From CAIWHR01 sp963726775 (GTDB lineage: Bacteria; Pseudomonadota; Gammaproteobacteria; Burkholderiales; Casimicrobiaceae), in assembly GCA_963726775.1 (NCBI GenBank), contig CAVSDL010000001.1:744001-808000 (forward strand): DNA of 64,000 nucleotides, read 5' to 3'. The stretch's first letter is position 1; every line of letters begins with the position of its first letter. A program made the position numbers and the translations under genes. Below, one piece after another: positions 63,958-64,000 of this stretch. The notes beneath the pieces are model-generated. The model made no database searches and was not told the DNA's origin. It was given only the letters and a program-made list of their open reading frames with translations.

Positions 63958-64000
63958 CGTTTGCTCCCTGAGCTGTTGGCTGGACCTATGCGCGTCAACA

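Overview
The window is a high-GC, gene-dense chromosomal segment of a betaproteobacterium, most likely Burkholderiales or a closely related uncultured lineage. The evidence is the dusB-fis pair downstream of pepP and ubiH, the aceE-aceF-lpdA cluster whose E3 carries its own lipoyl domain, and the nadD-rsfS-rlmH-maf-rng run. PagP and a palindromic intergenic repeat point the same way. No rRNA, tRNA, CRISPR array or complete insertion sequence was found. Species cannot be assigned from the sequence alone.

Layout. 1-2103: 5' part of engB, a di-heme cytochrome c with a frameshifted C-terminus, and a MOSC protein. 2100-10116: envelope polysaccharide block, with dTDP-rhamnose genes rfbB-A-C-D, a sugar-nucleotide epimerase and a family 2 glycosyltransferase on the minus strand, and waaC-waaA on the plus strand. 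10094-17042: tolC, rhodanese, pcm and an RND efflux permease plus adaptor, all minus strand. 17394-22625: branched-chain amino-acid ABC transporter, with livK behind its own strong promoter and terminator, then livHMGF. 22633-32972: a membrane protein, then a long minus-strand series transcribed pepP, ubiH, dusB, fis, purH, pagP, purD, hemF, Nudix hydrolase, acylphosphatase. 33069-41114: fau, an MFS transporter and the pyruvate dehydrogenase complex.

41115-47327 is an accessory island between lpdA and rpiA. It holds a small YCII-like protein, a metallophosphoesterase lipoprotein, a compact tyrosine recombinase, a winged-helix/STAND ATPase/TPR regulator broken by one base, and a divergent small membrane protein. 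It also carries short remnants of a dispersed non-coding sequence.

47328-64000 returns to core genes: rpiA, a duplicated-domain periplasmic protein, proA, a CDF transporter, an MFS transporter, a DUF924 protein and a CPA1 antiporter. Then come nadD-rsfS-rlmH-maf-rng, an esterase, two VOC proteins, a DSD1-type PLP enzyme, an ECF sigma/anti-sigma pair and a small COG4315-like lipoprotein.

Most noteworthy: the broken STAND regulator and its small membrane neighbour; a 95-base palindromic repeat that brings the start-codon context to both waaC and lpdA; a promoter with an overlapping dyad operator in front of pcm-rhodanese-tolC; several genes whose -10 box lies 5-6 bases from the start codon, suggesting leaderless mRNAs; a 22-codon relic of a DUF427 gene; and a frameshift at the end of the cytochrome gene.
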